A DNA stretch of 64,000 bases from [Anoxybacillus] calidus (GCF_013760845.1 NZ_JACDUU010000001.1:186001-250000), one strand, 5' to 3'. Shown: positions 10,658-19,357, numbered from the stretch's first letter. Numbers and translations are program-made. The notes: generated by a model from the sequence alone, not told the origin.

Positions 10658-12379
10658 TTGCTAGCGGAATTATCAATTAAAAATTTTGCGATTATCGAAA
10701 CACTTTCCATTTCCTTTGAAAAAGGCTTAACCGTTTTAACAGGGGAAACAGGAGCAGGAAAGTCCATTATTATCGATGCCATCCACCTGCTTGTCGGCGG
10801 CCGTGGCTCCGCAGAATTTGTTCGTTATGGTGAAACGAAAGCGGAAATTGAAGGATTATTTTTATTAGAGGATGAAACGCATCCGTGCTATGAAAAGTGT
10901 GCGGAATTTGGCATTGATATTAGCGAAGGAATGGTTGTGCTTCGTCGGGAAATTTCCGTTCACGGCAAGAGTGTATGCCGCGTCAATGGCAAACTTGTAA
11001 CGATTGCCGTGTTACGAGAAATTGGTGCAACACTTGTTGACATTCACGGTCAGCACGAACATCAAGAACTGATGGACCCGGAAAGACATCTCCCGTTACT
11101 AGACCAATATGGTGGTAACGAAATTGCTTCGGCTCTTGAAGAATATCAAGCGGTATATAAAAAGTATGAGCAGCTGAAAAAGCAGTTGCAAAAGCTAAAT
11201 GAAAATGAACAACAAATGGCTCATCGTCTTGATTTACTCACATTCCAGTTAGACGAAATTCAAAAAGCACAGTTAAAGCCGAATGAAGATGAAGAATTAA
11301 TGGAAGAAAAAGTAAAAATTATGAACTTCCAGAAAATTTATCAAGCGTTAAAAAATAGTTATGAAGCCTTATTTGGCGAACAGCGCGGACTTGACTGGAT
11401 TGGATTGGCAATGAGCCATTTAGATGATGTAATGGATATTGATCCCACTTTAAAAGAAGCGTATGAAACCATTTCGAACAGTTATTATTTAATGGAAGAA
11501 ACTGCCTATAAGCTTCGTGATCAACTTGAACAACTTGAATATGATCCAGAACGTCTTGATTTTATTGAAAGCCGTCTAAATGAAATCAACCATCTAAAAC
11601 GAAAATATGGCCGTACTGTTTCCGATATTCTTGAATATGCCGAAAAAATTGCCGAAGAGATTGATACAATCGAGCATCGCGACAGCCATATTCATAAATT
11701 GCAAAAAGAGCTTGAATCTGTAACGGAAGATTTATTAATTGAAGCGAAAAATGTCACAAACGTGCGCAAGAAATATGCGAAGATTCTTATTGATAGCATT
11801 CATCAAGAGCTGAAAGATTTATACATGGATAAAACACGGTTTGATATCGTTTTTACAAAGCGGGAAGGTTCGATCGACGATCCGCTGCTTGACGGTATTC
11901 CAGTAAAATTTCATCGTGATGGTGTGGATATCGTTGAATTTTATATTTCGACCAATGTTGGAGAACCGCTCAAACCTTTGGCAAAGGTTGCTTCAGGTGG
12001 CGAACTTTCACGGATTATGCTGGCAATGAAGAGCATTTTTTCAAAGCATCAAGGAGTTACGTCGATTATTTTCGATGAAGTGGACACTGGTGTGAGCGGT
12101 CGAGTGGCTCAAGCGATTGCTGAAAAAATTTACCGCGTTTCTGTTAATTCACAAGTGCTTTGCATTTCGCATTTGCCACAGGTAGCTGCCATGGCTGATA
12201 CGCATCTGTTCATTTCAAAAGAAACGGTGGAGAATCGTACAAAAACTTCTGTTAAAGTACTGTCTGAGGAAGAAAAAATTAAGGAAATCGGTCGAATGAT
12301 TTCAGGGGTTGAAATTACAGATTTAACAAAAGAACATGCAAAAGAACTGCTTGAATTAGCAACAAAAATCAAACAATGA
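10658..12379 (+). CDS. recN: DNA repair protein RecN
   Basis: 573 aa from a TTG start after AGAGGTGTG. It is an SMC-like ATPase recruited early to double-strand breaks. Walker A GETGAGKS is near residue 29, a long coiled coil spans about 150-380, and Walker B SIIFDEVDTGVSG is near 469. It is the second gene after argR, as in Bacillus. No clear LexA box was seen in the 18-bp gap upstream. Confidence 0.98.
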   Translation: MLAELSIKNFAIIETLSISFEKGLTVLTGETGAGKSIIIDAIHLLVGGRGSAEFVRYGETKAEIEGLFLLEDETHPCYEKCAEFGIDISEGMVVLRREISVHGKSVCRVNGKLVTIAVLREIGATLVDIHGQHEHQELMDPERHLPLLDQYGGNEIASALEEYQAVYKKYEQLKKQLQKLNENEQQMAHRLDLLTFQLDEIQKAQLKPNEDEELMEEKVKIMNFQKIYQALKNSYEALFGEQRGLDWIGLAMSHLDDVMDIDPTLKEAYETISNSYYLMEETAYKLRDQLEQLEYDPERLDFIESRLNEINHLKRKYGRTVSDILEYAEKIAEEIDTIEHRDSHIHKLQKELESVTEDLLIEAKNVTNVRKKYAKILIDSIHQELKDLYMDKTRFDIVFTKREGSIDDPLLDGIPVKFHRDGVDIVEFYISTNVGEPLKPLAKVASGGELSRIMLAMKSIFSKHQGVTSIIFDEVDTGVSGRVAQAIAEKIYRVSVNSQVLCISHLPQVAAMADTHLFISKETVENRTKTSVKVLSEEEKIKEIGRMISGVEITDLTKEHAKELLELATKIKQ

Positions 12380-12381
12380 AA

Positions 12382-12408
12382 GGCTATCCATTATGGGTAG
12401 CTTTTTGT
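12382..12408 (+). terminator. Terminator after recN
   Basis: The stem GGCTATCC / GGGTAGCT (one G-T pair) with a 5-nt loop is followed by TTTTT. The remaining 12409-12504 stretch should hold the spoIVB promoter, but no convincing sigma-F or sigma-G box was identified. Confidence 0.7.
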
Positions 12409-12504
12409 TACAAAAAACGATTATATTTAATTGGATTAAGGCAAAATTAAAACTGTAGCCAAATTTACCGAAGGTGTAGGTGGGAGCGAGGAGAGTGAAA
12501 AAGT

Positions 12505-13794
12505 TTGAACGCAGAGACGATAAGAAAAATAATAGGTGCATTTCTCCTTGTTTCGTTAATTGCGATCGGTTTGTCAAAGCCAATAAAAGACTATATTCGC
12601 ATACCAAAGCAGCTTGTTATGTTTGAAGGCGAAACATTACGTTTCACTTCCGCGCTTCCCGTACAAGCAAGCGTAAAAAGCAATCGGCCTTCCGTTGAAG
12701 TTGCTGAACGAAGTCAATCGCTTTCCATCCAAGCGAAAGAAAGCGGTGAAGACGACATGATATTACAAATGGCTGGTTTACCAATCAAGCAAGTAAATGT
12801 TAAAGTACTGTCTGATTATAAAGTAATTCCTGGGGGACAATCAATCGGGGTTAAATTAAATACGTTAGGAGTTCTTGTTGTTGGACACCACCTTGTTGAG
12901 ACAGAACAAGGGAAAAAGTCCCCAGGAGAAATTGCAGGAATTCAAGTCGGTGATATGATTACAAAAATTAATGGAAAGAAAATCGAAAATATGAGTGATA
13001 TCTCACCATTTATTCAAGAATCAGGAAAAACTGGAAAGCCGCTGAACTTAGAAATTTCCCGCGACAATCGTACATTTGAAACGAAATTAATTCCACTAAA
13101 AGACAAACATGATCATGCTTATCGCATCGGTTTATATATTCGAGATTCCGCTGCTGGAATTGGAACAATGACATTTTACGACCCTATCTCCAAAAAATAC
13201 GGTGCTCTTGGTCACGTCATTTCCGATATGGATACGAAAAAGCCAATTGTCGTTCAAGATGGACAAATTATGAAATCAATGGTTACTTCGATTGAGAAAG
13301 GAAGCACGGGAAATCCTGGCGAAAAATTAGCGAGATTTTCAAGTGATAAGGAAGTAATCGGAAACATTACAAATAACAGTCCGTTTGGGATATTTGGAAC
13401 GTTATCAAAACCGATTCAGAACGGAGTATTAGACAAAGCGATTCCGATTGCTCTGTCCCATCAAGTAAAAGAAGGAAAAGCCAAAATTTTAACAGTCGTG
13501 GAAGACGATAAAGTCGAAGAATTTGATATAGAGATTGTCAGTTCAGTGCCGCAAAAATTTCCGGCAACAAAAGGAATCGTTGTTAAAGTGACGGATCCAC
13601 GTCTATTAAAGAAAACAGGTGGGATTGTACAAGGAATGAGCGGAAGCCCGATTATCCAAGACGGAAAATTAGTTGGAGCGGTTACACACGTATTTGTGAA
13701 TGATCCGACTTCTGGATACGGAGTTCATATTGAATGGATGTTAAACGAAGCAGGAATTGATATTTATGCGAACTCTGCACAAAAAGCGAGCTGA
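12505..13794 (+). CDS. spoIVB: SpoIVB serine peptidase (S55), sigma-K checkpoint signal
   Basis: 429 aa from a TTG start with GAGGAG 11 nt upstream. It is made in the forespore and crosses the inner membrane. In B. subtilis it cleaves SpoIVFA and SpoIIQ to allow pro-sigma-K processing. A single N-terminal membrane segment (about 8-25) is followed by a PDZ domain (about 100-185) and the S55 peptidase domain with catalytic His237 ([13 protein letters not shown]) and Ser379 (GMSGSPI), the same spacing as B. subtilis His236/Ser378. It lies upstream of spo0A as in all Bacillus. Confidence 0.97.
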   Translation: MNAETIRKIIGAFLLVSLIAIGLSKPIKDYIRIPKQLVMFEGETLRFTSALPVQASVKSNRPSVEVAERSQSLSIQAKESGEDDMILQMAGLPIKQVNVKVLSDYKVIPGGQSIGVKLNTLGVLVVGHHLVETEQGKKSPGEIAGIQVGDMITKINGKKIENMSDISPFIQESGKTGKPLNLEISRDNRTFETKLIPLKDKHDHAYRIGLYIRDSAAGIGTMTFYDPISKKYGALGHVISDMDTKKPIVVQDGQIMKSMVTSIEKGSTGNPGEKLARFSSDKEVIGNITNNSPFGIFGTLSKPIQNGVLDKAIPIALSHQVKEGKAKILTVVEDDKVEEFDIEIVSSVPQKFPATKGIVVKVTDPRLLKKTGGIVQGMSGSPIIQDGKLVGAVTHVFVNDPTSGYGVHIEWMLNEAGIDIYANSAQKAS

Positions 13795-13812
13795 TAATAG
13801 CTCGCTTTTTGT
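13781..13812 (+). terminator. Terminator overlapping the spoIVB stop codon
   Basis: AAAAAGCGAGC / GCTCGCTTTTT form a perfect 11-bp stem with an 8-nt loop. The left arm covers the last sense codons and the loop contains the TGA stop. Confidence 0.88.
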
Positions 13813-13895
13813 TGTGGAGAAAAAAGAAGTCAAGGATTTATAAAATTTTGCATAGATATTTGATGTAAATTCATTTAAAATAGGAGTGTAAAGAT

Positions 13896-13947
13896 TTTTC
13901 GACAAACAGAATAAATAAAACTTTGTCAAATACCTAATTTCGTCGAA
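13896..13947 (+). promoter_or_regulatory. Cluster of putative Spo0A boxes upstream of spo0A
   Basis: The known 0A box is TTTGTCGAAAA. TTTTCGACAAA at 13896-13906 is its perfect reverse complement. TTTGTCAAAT at 13922-13931 and TTCGTCGAA at 13939-13947 are one-mismatch matches. A further TTGTCGAA at 14028-14035 overlaps the -10 region below. This suggests autoregulation of spo0A as in B. subtilis. Confidence 0.75.
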
Positions 13948-14009
13948 TGTAAGAGATTTTTGGTGAAAATTTTTGAAATACTTATTTTTTTACTATTTTT
14001 TGAAAAATT

Positions 14010-14038
14010 AGAGGATTTTTTATTGCGTTGTCGAATTG
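14010..14038 (+). promoter_or_regulatory. Sigma-H promoter of spo0A (Ps-like)
   Basis: AGAGGATTT at 14010-14018 matches the sigma-H -35 consensus RnAGGAwWW exactly. After 11 nt, GTCGAATTG at 14030-14038 matches RnnGAATww except the last base. It lies 78 bp before the GTG start. The TTGTCGAA 0A box overlaps the -10 element. Confidence 0.78.
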
Positions 14039-14115
14039 TTCCATTAGAATATTAGTTAGAAAATAAAATTCGTTTAAATGATTTTAATAAGCGGAATTAG
14101 GGGAGGAATATTGGC

Positions 14116-14895
14116 GTGAGCAAGATTAAAGTGTGTATAGTTGATGATAATCAGGAATTAGTAAACCTTTTAGAAGAATACATCTCCAATCAGGATGATA
14201 TGGAAGTAATCGGTGTCGCTTATAACGGGCAAGACTGCTTATATATGCTTGAAGAGAAAAAGCCGGATGTGCTCGTTTTAGATATTATTATGCCGCATAT
14301 TGACGGTCTCGCTGTGCTTGAGAAAATCCGCATGCAAAAAGAAAAACAGCCAAATGTGATTATGCTCACTGCTTTCGGCCAAGAAGATGTCACGAAGAAA
14401 GCTGTTGATTTAGGAGCTGCTTATTTTATTCTGAAACCATTTGATATGGAAAATTTAGTGAATCGTATTCGCCAAATTCATGACAAAACAGCTCCGATTT
14501 TGAAAAAATCGCCTGCTTATCAAACGCGGGAAAATAAACCGAAAAACCTTGATGCTAGCATTACAAGCATCATTCATGAAATCGGCGTTCCAGCGCATAT
14601 TAAAGGGTATTTATATTTACGTGAAGCGATTTCCATGGTATATAACGACATCGAACTATTAGGTTCGATCACAAAAGTGCTTTATCCCGACATTGCGAAA
14701 AAATATAATACAACCGCAAGCCGCGTCGAGCGGGCGATTCGCCATGCGATCGAAGTTGCGTGGAGCCGCGGAAACATCGAATCCATCTCTTCGCTATTTG
14801 GTTACACCGTCAGCATGTCCAAAGCTAAACCGACGAATAGCGAATTCATCGCAATGGTGGCTGATAAGTTACGTTTAGAACATAAGGCGTCTTGA
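14116..14895 (+). CDS. spo0A: Sporulation master response regulator Spo0A
   Basis: 259 aa from a GTG start with GGGAGGA upstream. An N-terminal receiver domain has acidic residues D10/D11 and phosphoacceptor D56 ([11 protein letters not shown]); the C-terminal DNA-binding domain contains [18 protein letters not shown]. It is the endpoint of the sporulation phosphorelay. The coding sequence is intact, although its last 87-94 bp coincide with the attL site of an integrated element. The final codons GCG TCT TGA come from the element, while the displaced chromosomal end at 34974-34980 reads GCA TCA TAA; both encode Ala-Ser-stop. Confidence 0.98.
   Translation: MSKIKVCIVDDNQELVNLLEEYISNQDDMEVIGVAYNGQDCLYMLEEKKPDVLVLDIIMPHIDGLAVLEKIRMQKEKQPNVIMLTAFGQEDVTKKAVDLGAAYFILKPFDMENLVNRIRQIHDKTAPILKKSPAYQTRENKPKNLDASITSIIHEIGVPAHIKGYLYLREAISMVYNDIELLGSITKVLYPDIAKKYNTTASRVERAIRHAIEVAWSRGNIESISSLFGYTVSMSKAKPTNSEFIAMVADKLRLEHKAS
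14802..14888 (+). repeat. attL: left 87-bp direct repeat of the integrated element
   Basis: This 87-bp stretch of the 3' end of spo0A is repeated without mismatch at 34887-34973. Homology just outside is interrupted by a 2-nt gap, after which seven bases (CGCTATT) also match. Crossover took place somewhere inside the repeat. Confidence 0.95.
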
Positions 14896-14974
14896 AGCCG
14901 CTAATATCAACGGTTTTGTGGCTTCGAGTATAAACATTAGTTACCGATAAATATCGAAATGAAGCCGATAAATA
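14894..14974 (+). other. Putative integrase arm-type sites, left end
   Basis: GAAGCCGCTAATAT (14894-14907) and GAAGCCGATAAATA (14961-14974) share a motif with GAAGCCGGTAAATA at 34821-34834 near the right end. TTACCGAT precedes the second site (14941) and the right-end site (34799). The perfect palindrome CGTATGCATACG lies at 14981-14992. Repeats of this kind at both ends are typical of integrase or excisionase binding, which is inferred here. Confidence 0.5.
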
Positions 14975-15050
14975 TTTATACGTATGCATACGAAAAGGAA
15001 ACGCCTCTTATTTACCGGGAAAACAACGGTAAGTAGGAGGTGTTTTTATT

Positions 15051-16022
15051 TTGTCTGATTTTGATATTCAGTTAGACAATTTTATGTTGTATTGTGACGC
15101 TAAAAATTTATCGCGGAAAACAAAAGCAAGCTACGAGCAAACCTTACGCTTATTCTTTTTATATCTCGAGGAACAGCACAAAATTAAGCAACTTAAGAAA
15201 GTAAAACCGTTACATATTCGTGCGTATATCAAATATTTGCGCGAGCGCGGTAAGTACACGGTAATTTCGAATCTAAATAGCGTAAATGTAAATTACCCAA
15301 CTCACCGTACAGATTATCAAAAACCGATTAGCGATACAACAATCGCCAATTATGTGAGGAATATTAAAGTGTTTTTCAATTTTTTGTATAAAGAACGCGA
15401 AATAAAAGAAAATCCATGCGACAATATCGAAAATGTTAAGCCACAGCGCAAACAAAAAGCGCTTTTATCCGAAGAAGATATTGTTAAATTACTGAAAGCC
15501 TTTGATATTACGACATTTCACGGTTATCGTTCATGGGTCCAAACTCGCTTAATACTCGATACAGGTATGAGAGCAGGGGAATGTTGTGCGATTCGGCCGG
15601 AGCATGTCGATTTTAAAACGAAATCTATATTAATCGAAAATCCGAAAAACAGAAAACAGCGTTACGTTTACTTCTCATTTAAAATGGCGAATGACTTAAA
15701 GCGTTGGATGAAGTATCGCGATCGATTCTCTGATAGTCCGTTTTTGTTCCCAACAATTCGCGGAACAATGCTTGATGTTAATAATTTTGAACGGATGCTA
15801 AAGGAAACAGGGAAAAAAGTCGGTGTAGAAGTGACTCCTCATCAGTTAAGAAACAATTTTGCTAAATATTACTTGTTAAACGGAGGAGATTGGGTAACTT
15901 TATCGAGGATTTTAGGTCATTCAAGTGCCGAGGTCACGCAAAAGGCATATTTAGACTTTACGGAGGGTGAGGTTGCGCGTAAATATCAGAAACACTCTCC
16001 ATTAAATCATTTGGACGTTTAA
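15051..16022 (+). CDS. Tyrosine recombinase (phage/ICE integrase, XerC/D-like)
   Basis: 323 aa from a TTG start with AGGAGGTG upstream. An N-terminal SAM-like core-binding domain (about 5-120) precedes a catalytic domain. Catalytic residues seen: R174 (TGMRAGE), H264 and R267 (PHQLRN), H290 (LGHSS) and the nucleophile Y300 (KAYLDF). It lies 155 bp downstream of spo0A and reads into the element, so it is the likely enzyme for insertion at spo0A. No clear terminator separates it from spo0A. Confidence 0.95.
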   Translation: MSDFDIQLDNFMLYCDAKNLSRKTKASYEQTLRLFFLYLEEQHKIKQLKKVKPLHIRAYIKYLRERGKYTVISNLNSVNVNYPTHRTDYQKPISDTTIANYVRNIKVFFNFLYKEREIKENPCDNIENVKPQRKQKALLSEEDIVKLLKAFDITTFHGYRSWVQTRLILDTGMRAGECCAIRPEHVDFKTKSILIENPKNRKQRYVYFSFKMANDLKRWMKYRDRFSDSPFLFPTIRGTMLDVNNFERMLKETGKKVGVEVTPHQLRNNFAKYYLLNGGDWVTLSRILGHSSAEVTQKAYLDFTEGEVARKYQKHSPLNHLDV

Positions 16023-16040
16023 ATAAACAAAGACAAAAAA

Positions 16041-16186
16041 AGAGAGGACGCCCCGAAGGACGCCCACAAACAAATATACACCCTAAATAGAGATTATCGA
16101 AAAAAAGCGTTAAAGTCAACGCTTATTTAGGTGCGTCTATCGGATAGAACGTATGTTCTTAAACTGTCCTCTCAAATGAGAGGGGA
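16041..16186 (+). other. Nested inverted repeats upstream of the SOS-type HTH gene
   Basis: Three stems are nested: AGAGAGGAC (16041-16049) with GTCCTCTC (16166-16173); CACCCTAAATA (16079-16089) with TATTTAGGTG (16124-16133); and AAGCGTT (16105-16111) with AACGCTT (16118-16124). A small hairpin CTCTCAAATGAGAG follows at 16169-16182. The 175-bp gap holds no open frame. It could be a structured leader RNA, an origin or an attenuator. Confidence 0.6.
16146..16159 (+). promoter_or_regulatory. LexA (SOS) box
   Basis: AGAACGTATGTTCT contains the perfect dyad GAAC-N4-GTTC of the Bacillus LexA/DinR box. It lies 39 bp before the ATG of the HTH gene at 16198. Confidence 0.7.
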
Positions 16187-16197
16187 ATCGGAAAAAA

Positions 16198-17058
16198 ATG
16201 AGATTGTCAAACGCAAACTATACGCAATATAGACAATTACAGTCGTTCGATTGTATCCAAGCGATGAACCAGGCGATTAGACAGTTTTTATATACATACG
16301 GTCACGAATTGAGCGCATCAGCTATCGAAGTATTAAAAACGTTAAGCCGACATGCCTGCGATATTGTTGGCGTTGCATTTATGAAAGTTGAAACGCTTGC
16401 TGCATTAGTCGGAAAAAGCGTTAGAACTGTTCAGCGTGCTTTAAAAACGCTTGAGCAATACGGAATTATTAAGCGCATTCCAACGACTCGAACAACCGGT
16501 AAGCATAAAGGCGGCAACGGTCACAATGTTTACGTTATTCAGTCGGTCAAGGACGTAAAAGAGCTACCGAGTGACATGCCGCCTGTCACCCCGGAAATGT
16601 CACCGCGCCAAGAAGCGTCCGATGCCGATGTACCAAGCGATCAAGCTGCGCAAAAGCCTGCCGAAACTATGTCTTGTGAAACTGCGCATTCAAGATTGAA
16701 TAATAAAGACGATATTACGTCAGAGCCGCCAGCAACGCTCGACGAATCATTTACGCCTGGAATTGTACCGGAAGAATTTACAAATACCGTTGCGCCATTT
16801 TTCCGGTCAGCTGACGCTATTTTCGATTTGTACCGCCGTGTATTAATCGCTTACCGGCGCAGCAAGCTCGATAGGCCAATCGAGGAAGTGCTTGACACGG
16901 TGATAAAAGCGTTCAAGCAAACGGTTTTTGCGCAAAAACGGGGACGTATTCGCTCAACGTTTAACGGATATTTTTACCGCATTTTAGAGGCGATGCTGGC
17001 CGTTGAGCGCCGGCGTGAAGTCGGTAAGCTATACGATTTTTTAGCGATTGAAGTGTGA
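16198..17058 (+). CDS. Helix-turn-helix protein, replication-initiator-like
   Basis: 286 aa. A winged-helix domain (about 40-120, KVETLAALVGKSVRTVQRAL) resembles HTH_36-type domains found in plasmid and phage replication or DnaD-like proteins. The middle (about 125-180) is low-complexity, rich in Pro, Ser and Ala. The C-terminal part (185-286) is helical and Arg-rich. A LexA box and a structured region lie just upstream, so DNA damage probably induces it. Role in replication or regulation is inferred; no catalytic motif is present. Confidence 0.6.
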   Translation: MRLSNANYTQYRQLQSFDCIQAMNQAIRQFLYTYGHELSASAIEVLKTLSRHACDIVGVAFMKVETLAALVGKSVRTVQRALKTLEQYGIIKRIPTTRTTGKHKGGNGHNVYVIQSVKDVKELPSDMPPVTPEMSPRQEASDADVPSDQAAQKPAETMSCETAHSRLNNKDDITSEPPATLDESFTPGIVPEEFTNTVAPFFRSADAIFDLYRRVLIAYRRSKLDRPIEEVLDTVIKAFKQTVFAQKRGRIRSTFNGYFYRILEAMLAVERRREVGKLYDFLAIEV

Positions 17059-17109
17059 CTCCGTCTAGCTAGCGTAAGTTATCGCTGTTAGTCAGCGTTA
17101 GTAAGCGAT

Positions 17110-17159
17110 GTTGTAGCGTTATCTATATATAAATATGTTATTGTTACCGAAAACCAACA
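17110..17159 (+). promoter_or_regulatory. 50-bp promoter-like module, copy A
   Basis: This 50-bp block is repeated with seven mismatches and no gap at 30145-30194. It contains TTGTAG, 17 nt, TATGTT as a possible -35/-10, and the shared segment TAAATATGTTATTGTTACCG. Each copy lies 24-36 bp before an element gene. It is either a common element promoter or a regulator-binding site. Confidence 0.6.
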
Positions 17160-17183
17160 AACTACGAAAGGAGGAATACGCAG

Positions 17184-17516
17184 ATGCCACGCAAGAAAAA
17201 GCGTAGCAAACAACCGAGCCAGGTGCCGCCATTAGATGAACGGCATTACCGTGCGATTGAAATGTTAACGGGCTTGTACGAAAACGGTCGCTGGCATTGG
17301 TTTACGCGCCAGGAAATCGCTGATGCTTGCGGAGTAAGCCGGATGCAATTGTGGCGGTGGGAACAACGCAAAGATTTTCAGCGCGAGCTTGAAAAATGCC
17401 GAAAAGCGAAGTTAAAGGCGAGGTTTCCGCGGAGAATGGAGCTTGCCGAAATGGCGTTGGCTGGCGACGTAGAGGCAGCGTTAAAGATACTACAGGCGTG
17501 CGATATTTTGGTGTGA
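17184..17516 (+). CDS. phBC6A51-type HTH protein (terminase small subunit-like)
   Basis: 110 aa after AAAGGAGG. A basic N-terminus (MPRKKKRSKQPSQ) precedes an HTH (FTRQEIADACGVSRMQLWRWE) and a helical C-terminus with ALAGDVEAALKIL, a layout common to small terminase subunits and phBC6A51-family phage proteins. Small terminases recognise packaging sites. No large terminase is present in the element, so a partner from a helper phage, or a purely regulatory role, would be needed. Confidence 0.6.
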   Translation: MPRKKKRSKQPSQVPPLDERHYRAIEMLTGLYENGRWHWFTRQEIADACGVSRMQLWRWEQRKDFQRELEKCRKAKLKARFPRRMELAEMALAGDVEAALKILQACDILV

Positions 17517-18082
17517 CCGGAAACAACGGACAATGCACGAAAAATGGCGTTAACGCTAGTAATGGCACGGGTTTCGGGCGTGTAAAGGGTAGTTACAAAA
17601 TTGTGATTTTAGCGCAATTTTTTCAGCTGTAGGGTCGAGATGCAGATGTGTCCGAAAATTTTCGCGTTGTGCATTTCGTCAGCCGCAAGTCCCTGGCGCA
17701 CGCTCCTTCGAATCCTTTTGACGTAACGTTGTTGCATCGGTTTTTTTCGGCTATATTAATGAAGAAATTCAGAAACGTGTGCAACGGAATGTTACAAATG
17801 AGAATTTTGAGGGGGAATCACGAGCCAATTTGCTCGGGACGCGTGCACTTTGGAAACTCGAGGGGTGTCTACTTGGTTAGATGAGTGTGTATAAAGGAAT
17901 GAAGTTTTCTTCTTTCTTCAACTAACGTGCAGTTGAGTTTAATAAGAAATAACCATCAGGAAATTTACCCATAATAAAAGGATCCAAAGGATCCTTAAAC
18001 TCAACCGGGTGAATTTGTCTTTTTTCAGTATATTAGCTTTAAAGGAATTGAAAAAGATCAATTTATTAATAATATATTGGTT
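17517..18082 (+). other. 566-bp non-coding interval with hairpins
   Basis: A terminator-like hairpin AAAATTGTG / CGCAATTTT at 17597-17623 ends the HTH gene. At 17932-18005 GTTGAGTTTAA and TTAAACTCAAC (11-bp perfect inverted repeat) enclose AAGGATCC copies at 17978-17996. Open frames here (for example 17648-17884) lack ribosome sites and recognisable composition. No gene is called. Confidence 0.55.
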
Positions 18083-18325
18083 CTAATCTCTTCTGTCTTT
18101 TCTTCTTCCTAACAGTCCTGCTAAACCAACTAAACCAATCCAACCCCAATCTGTATCGTCATCATCATCATCATTATCAGCACCGTCCGCATTTTGAGCC
18201 ATGTGAGTTATTTTGTTTGTATTGTTATTGATGTCAATGTTGTTATTTTGAGCATAAACAGCTATCCCACAAAGCATTAATGTAACTGATAGAGCACAAA
18301 GTGAATGAAGAATTTTTTTTAACAC
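18083..18325 (-). CDS. Small secreted WGxxGxxG-family protein
   Basis: 80 aa on the minus strand, start GTG at 18325 because AAGGAGG sits 8 nt upstream; a GTG at 18334 is inside the ribosome site. An N-terminal signal peptide (about 1-25, ending VYAQ) is followed by an Asn-rich stretch, a run of Asp residues and the C-terminal signature WGWIGLVGLAGLLGRRKD. This tail is known from small secreted or surface proteins of unknown function in Bacilli. It is probably exported; the C-terminal hydrophobic-basic tail may anchor it. It looks like cargo, and its function is unknown. Confidence 0.75.
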   Translation of the reverse strand: MLKKILHSLCALSVTLMLCGIAVYAQNNNIDINNNTNKITHMAQNADGADNDDDDDDTDWGWIGLVGLAGLLGRRKDRRD

Positions 18326-18712
18326 GGTTTTCACCTCCTTTTAATAACTGTTAACTTTAATATGTACAATCAAAAGAACAATTATTCTGTAGATAATAAG
18401 GAAGCCATTTAGGGGGGATTTTTAAACAACTTATTCAACAAACAAATGCGATGGTTAAATAACAAAGGAAAAAGTAGGTAGATGTATTAAATATGAGTAA
18501 TAATCTACTGGCCTTTGTCCGTTTCTCTTTTGTTTAGTTTAACTGTCTATAAAGGTATACCATTAAGGAATACGGACGTACAGCCGAAAACGCCGTTATT
18601 TAACGTTCGTAAAGGTAGGTAAAAAATATTTACGAACGTCTATAAAATAATTGACCTTTACGGACACTTTTCGTATAATTCAATTAACGATATACGGAAG
18701 GTGATGGTAAAT
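18326..18712 (+). other. Divergent intergenic region with resolvase-type repeats and consensus promoter
   Basis: ACGTTCGTAAA (18603-18613) and TTTACGAACGT (18629-18639) are a perfect 11-bp inverted repeat. CGTAAAGGT (18608-18616) and ACCTTTACG (18654-18662) are a second pair. A sigma-A promoter follows: TTGACC at 18651-18656, 17-nt spacer, TATAAT at 18674-18679. The repeats overlap the promoter, as in res sites of autoregulated serine recombinases. Confidence 0.7.
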
Positions 18713-19357
18713 ATGGCGAATATTTACGGATACATCCGAGTCAGTTCGATTGACCAAAACGAGCAACGCCAAGTCAATAAGATGATCGAAAAAGGCGTTG
18801 AGGCTCGCCGTATTTTCGTCGATAAAGCGTCGGGCAAGGACTTTAACCGTCCGCAATACCAACTATTGCGCAAAGTATTAGGCGAGGGTGACATCGTTTA
18901 TATTGACGCGCTGGACCGTTTAGGGCGGAACTATGACGAAATCATCAGCGAGTGGAAATATATCACGCGGGAGCTTAACGCTGACATTATCGTATTGGAA
19001 AACGAGGCGCTATTTGATAGCCGTAAGTTCAAGTCGATGGGAGATATGGGTAAGCTAATGGAAGATCAATTCTTATCGCTACTTGCGTATGTAGCCGAAC
19101 AGGAACGGAAGAAGATACGTCAGCGCCAGGCGGAAGGCATTGCGGTTGCTAAAGCGCAAGGAAAACACTTGGGCCGTCCGCAAATGAACCTCGATACATT
19201 AACGAAGCAGCAGCGCCAAACATTAGAGGCGAATTATGAGCGTTGGAAAGCGCAGGAGATTACTGCCGTACAATTTATGACGATGTTAGAACTTAAAAAG
19301 AGTACGTTCTACAAGATCGTGAAGGAATACGAGGAGCGCTTACAGCCGGCTAATTAG
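18713..19357 (+). CDS. Serine recombinase / resolvase family
   Basis: 214 aa from the ATG at 18713, chosen by GGAAGG at 18696-18701; the frame is open from GTG 18701. The N-terminal resolvase domain (1-140) has catalytic S11 in YIRVSS and the RQRQAEGIAVAKAQG helix near 135-150. A C-terminal HTH (about 165-205) binds DNA. It is likely to resolve multimers or invert DNA at the neighbouring repeats. A consensus promoter and paired inverted repeats lie just upstream. Confidence 0.93.
   Translation: MANIYGYIRVSSIDQNEQRQVNKMIEKGVEARRIFVDKASGKDFNRPQYQLLRKVLGEGDIVYIDALDRLGRNYDEIISEWKYITRELNADIIVLENEALFDSRKFKSMGDMGKLMEDQFLSLLAYVAEQERKKIRQRQAEGIAVAKAQGKHLGRPQMNLDTLTKQQRQTLEANYERWKAQEITAVQFMTMLELKKSTFYKIVKEYEERLQPAN

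Noticed and set aside
14116-14895. Inactivation of spo0A by the insertion
   Set aside because: The reading frame is complete and the C-terminus is unchanged in amino acids; the element carries a synonymous end.
17648-17884. Possible 78-aa gene
   Set aside because: No ribosome site, unusual composition, lies across a terminator-bearing non-coding stretch.
18083-18325. Exosortase-type sorting signal
   Set aside because: The tail has a glycine-rich hydrophobic stretch and basic end, but no PEP-like motif and no exosortase gene is nearby.
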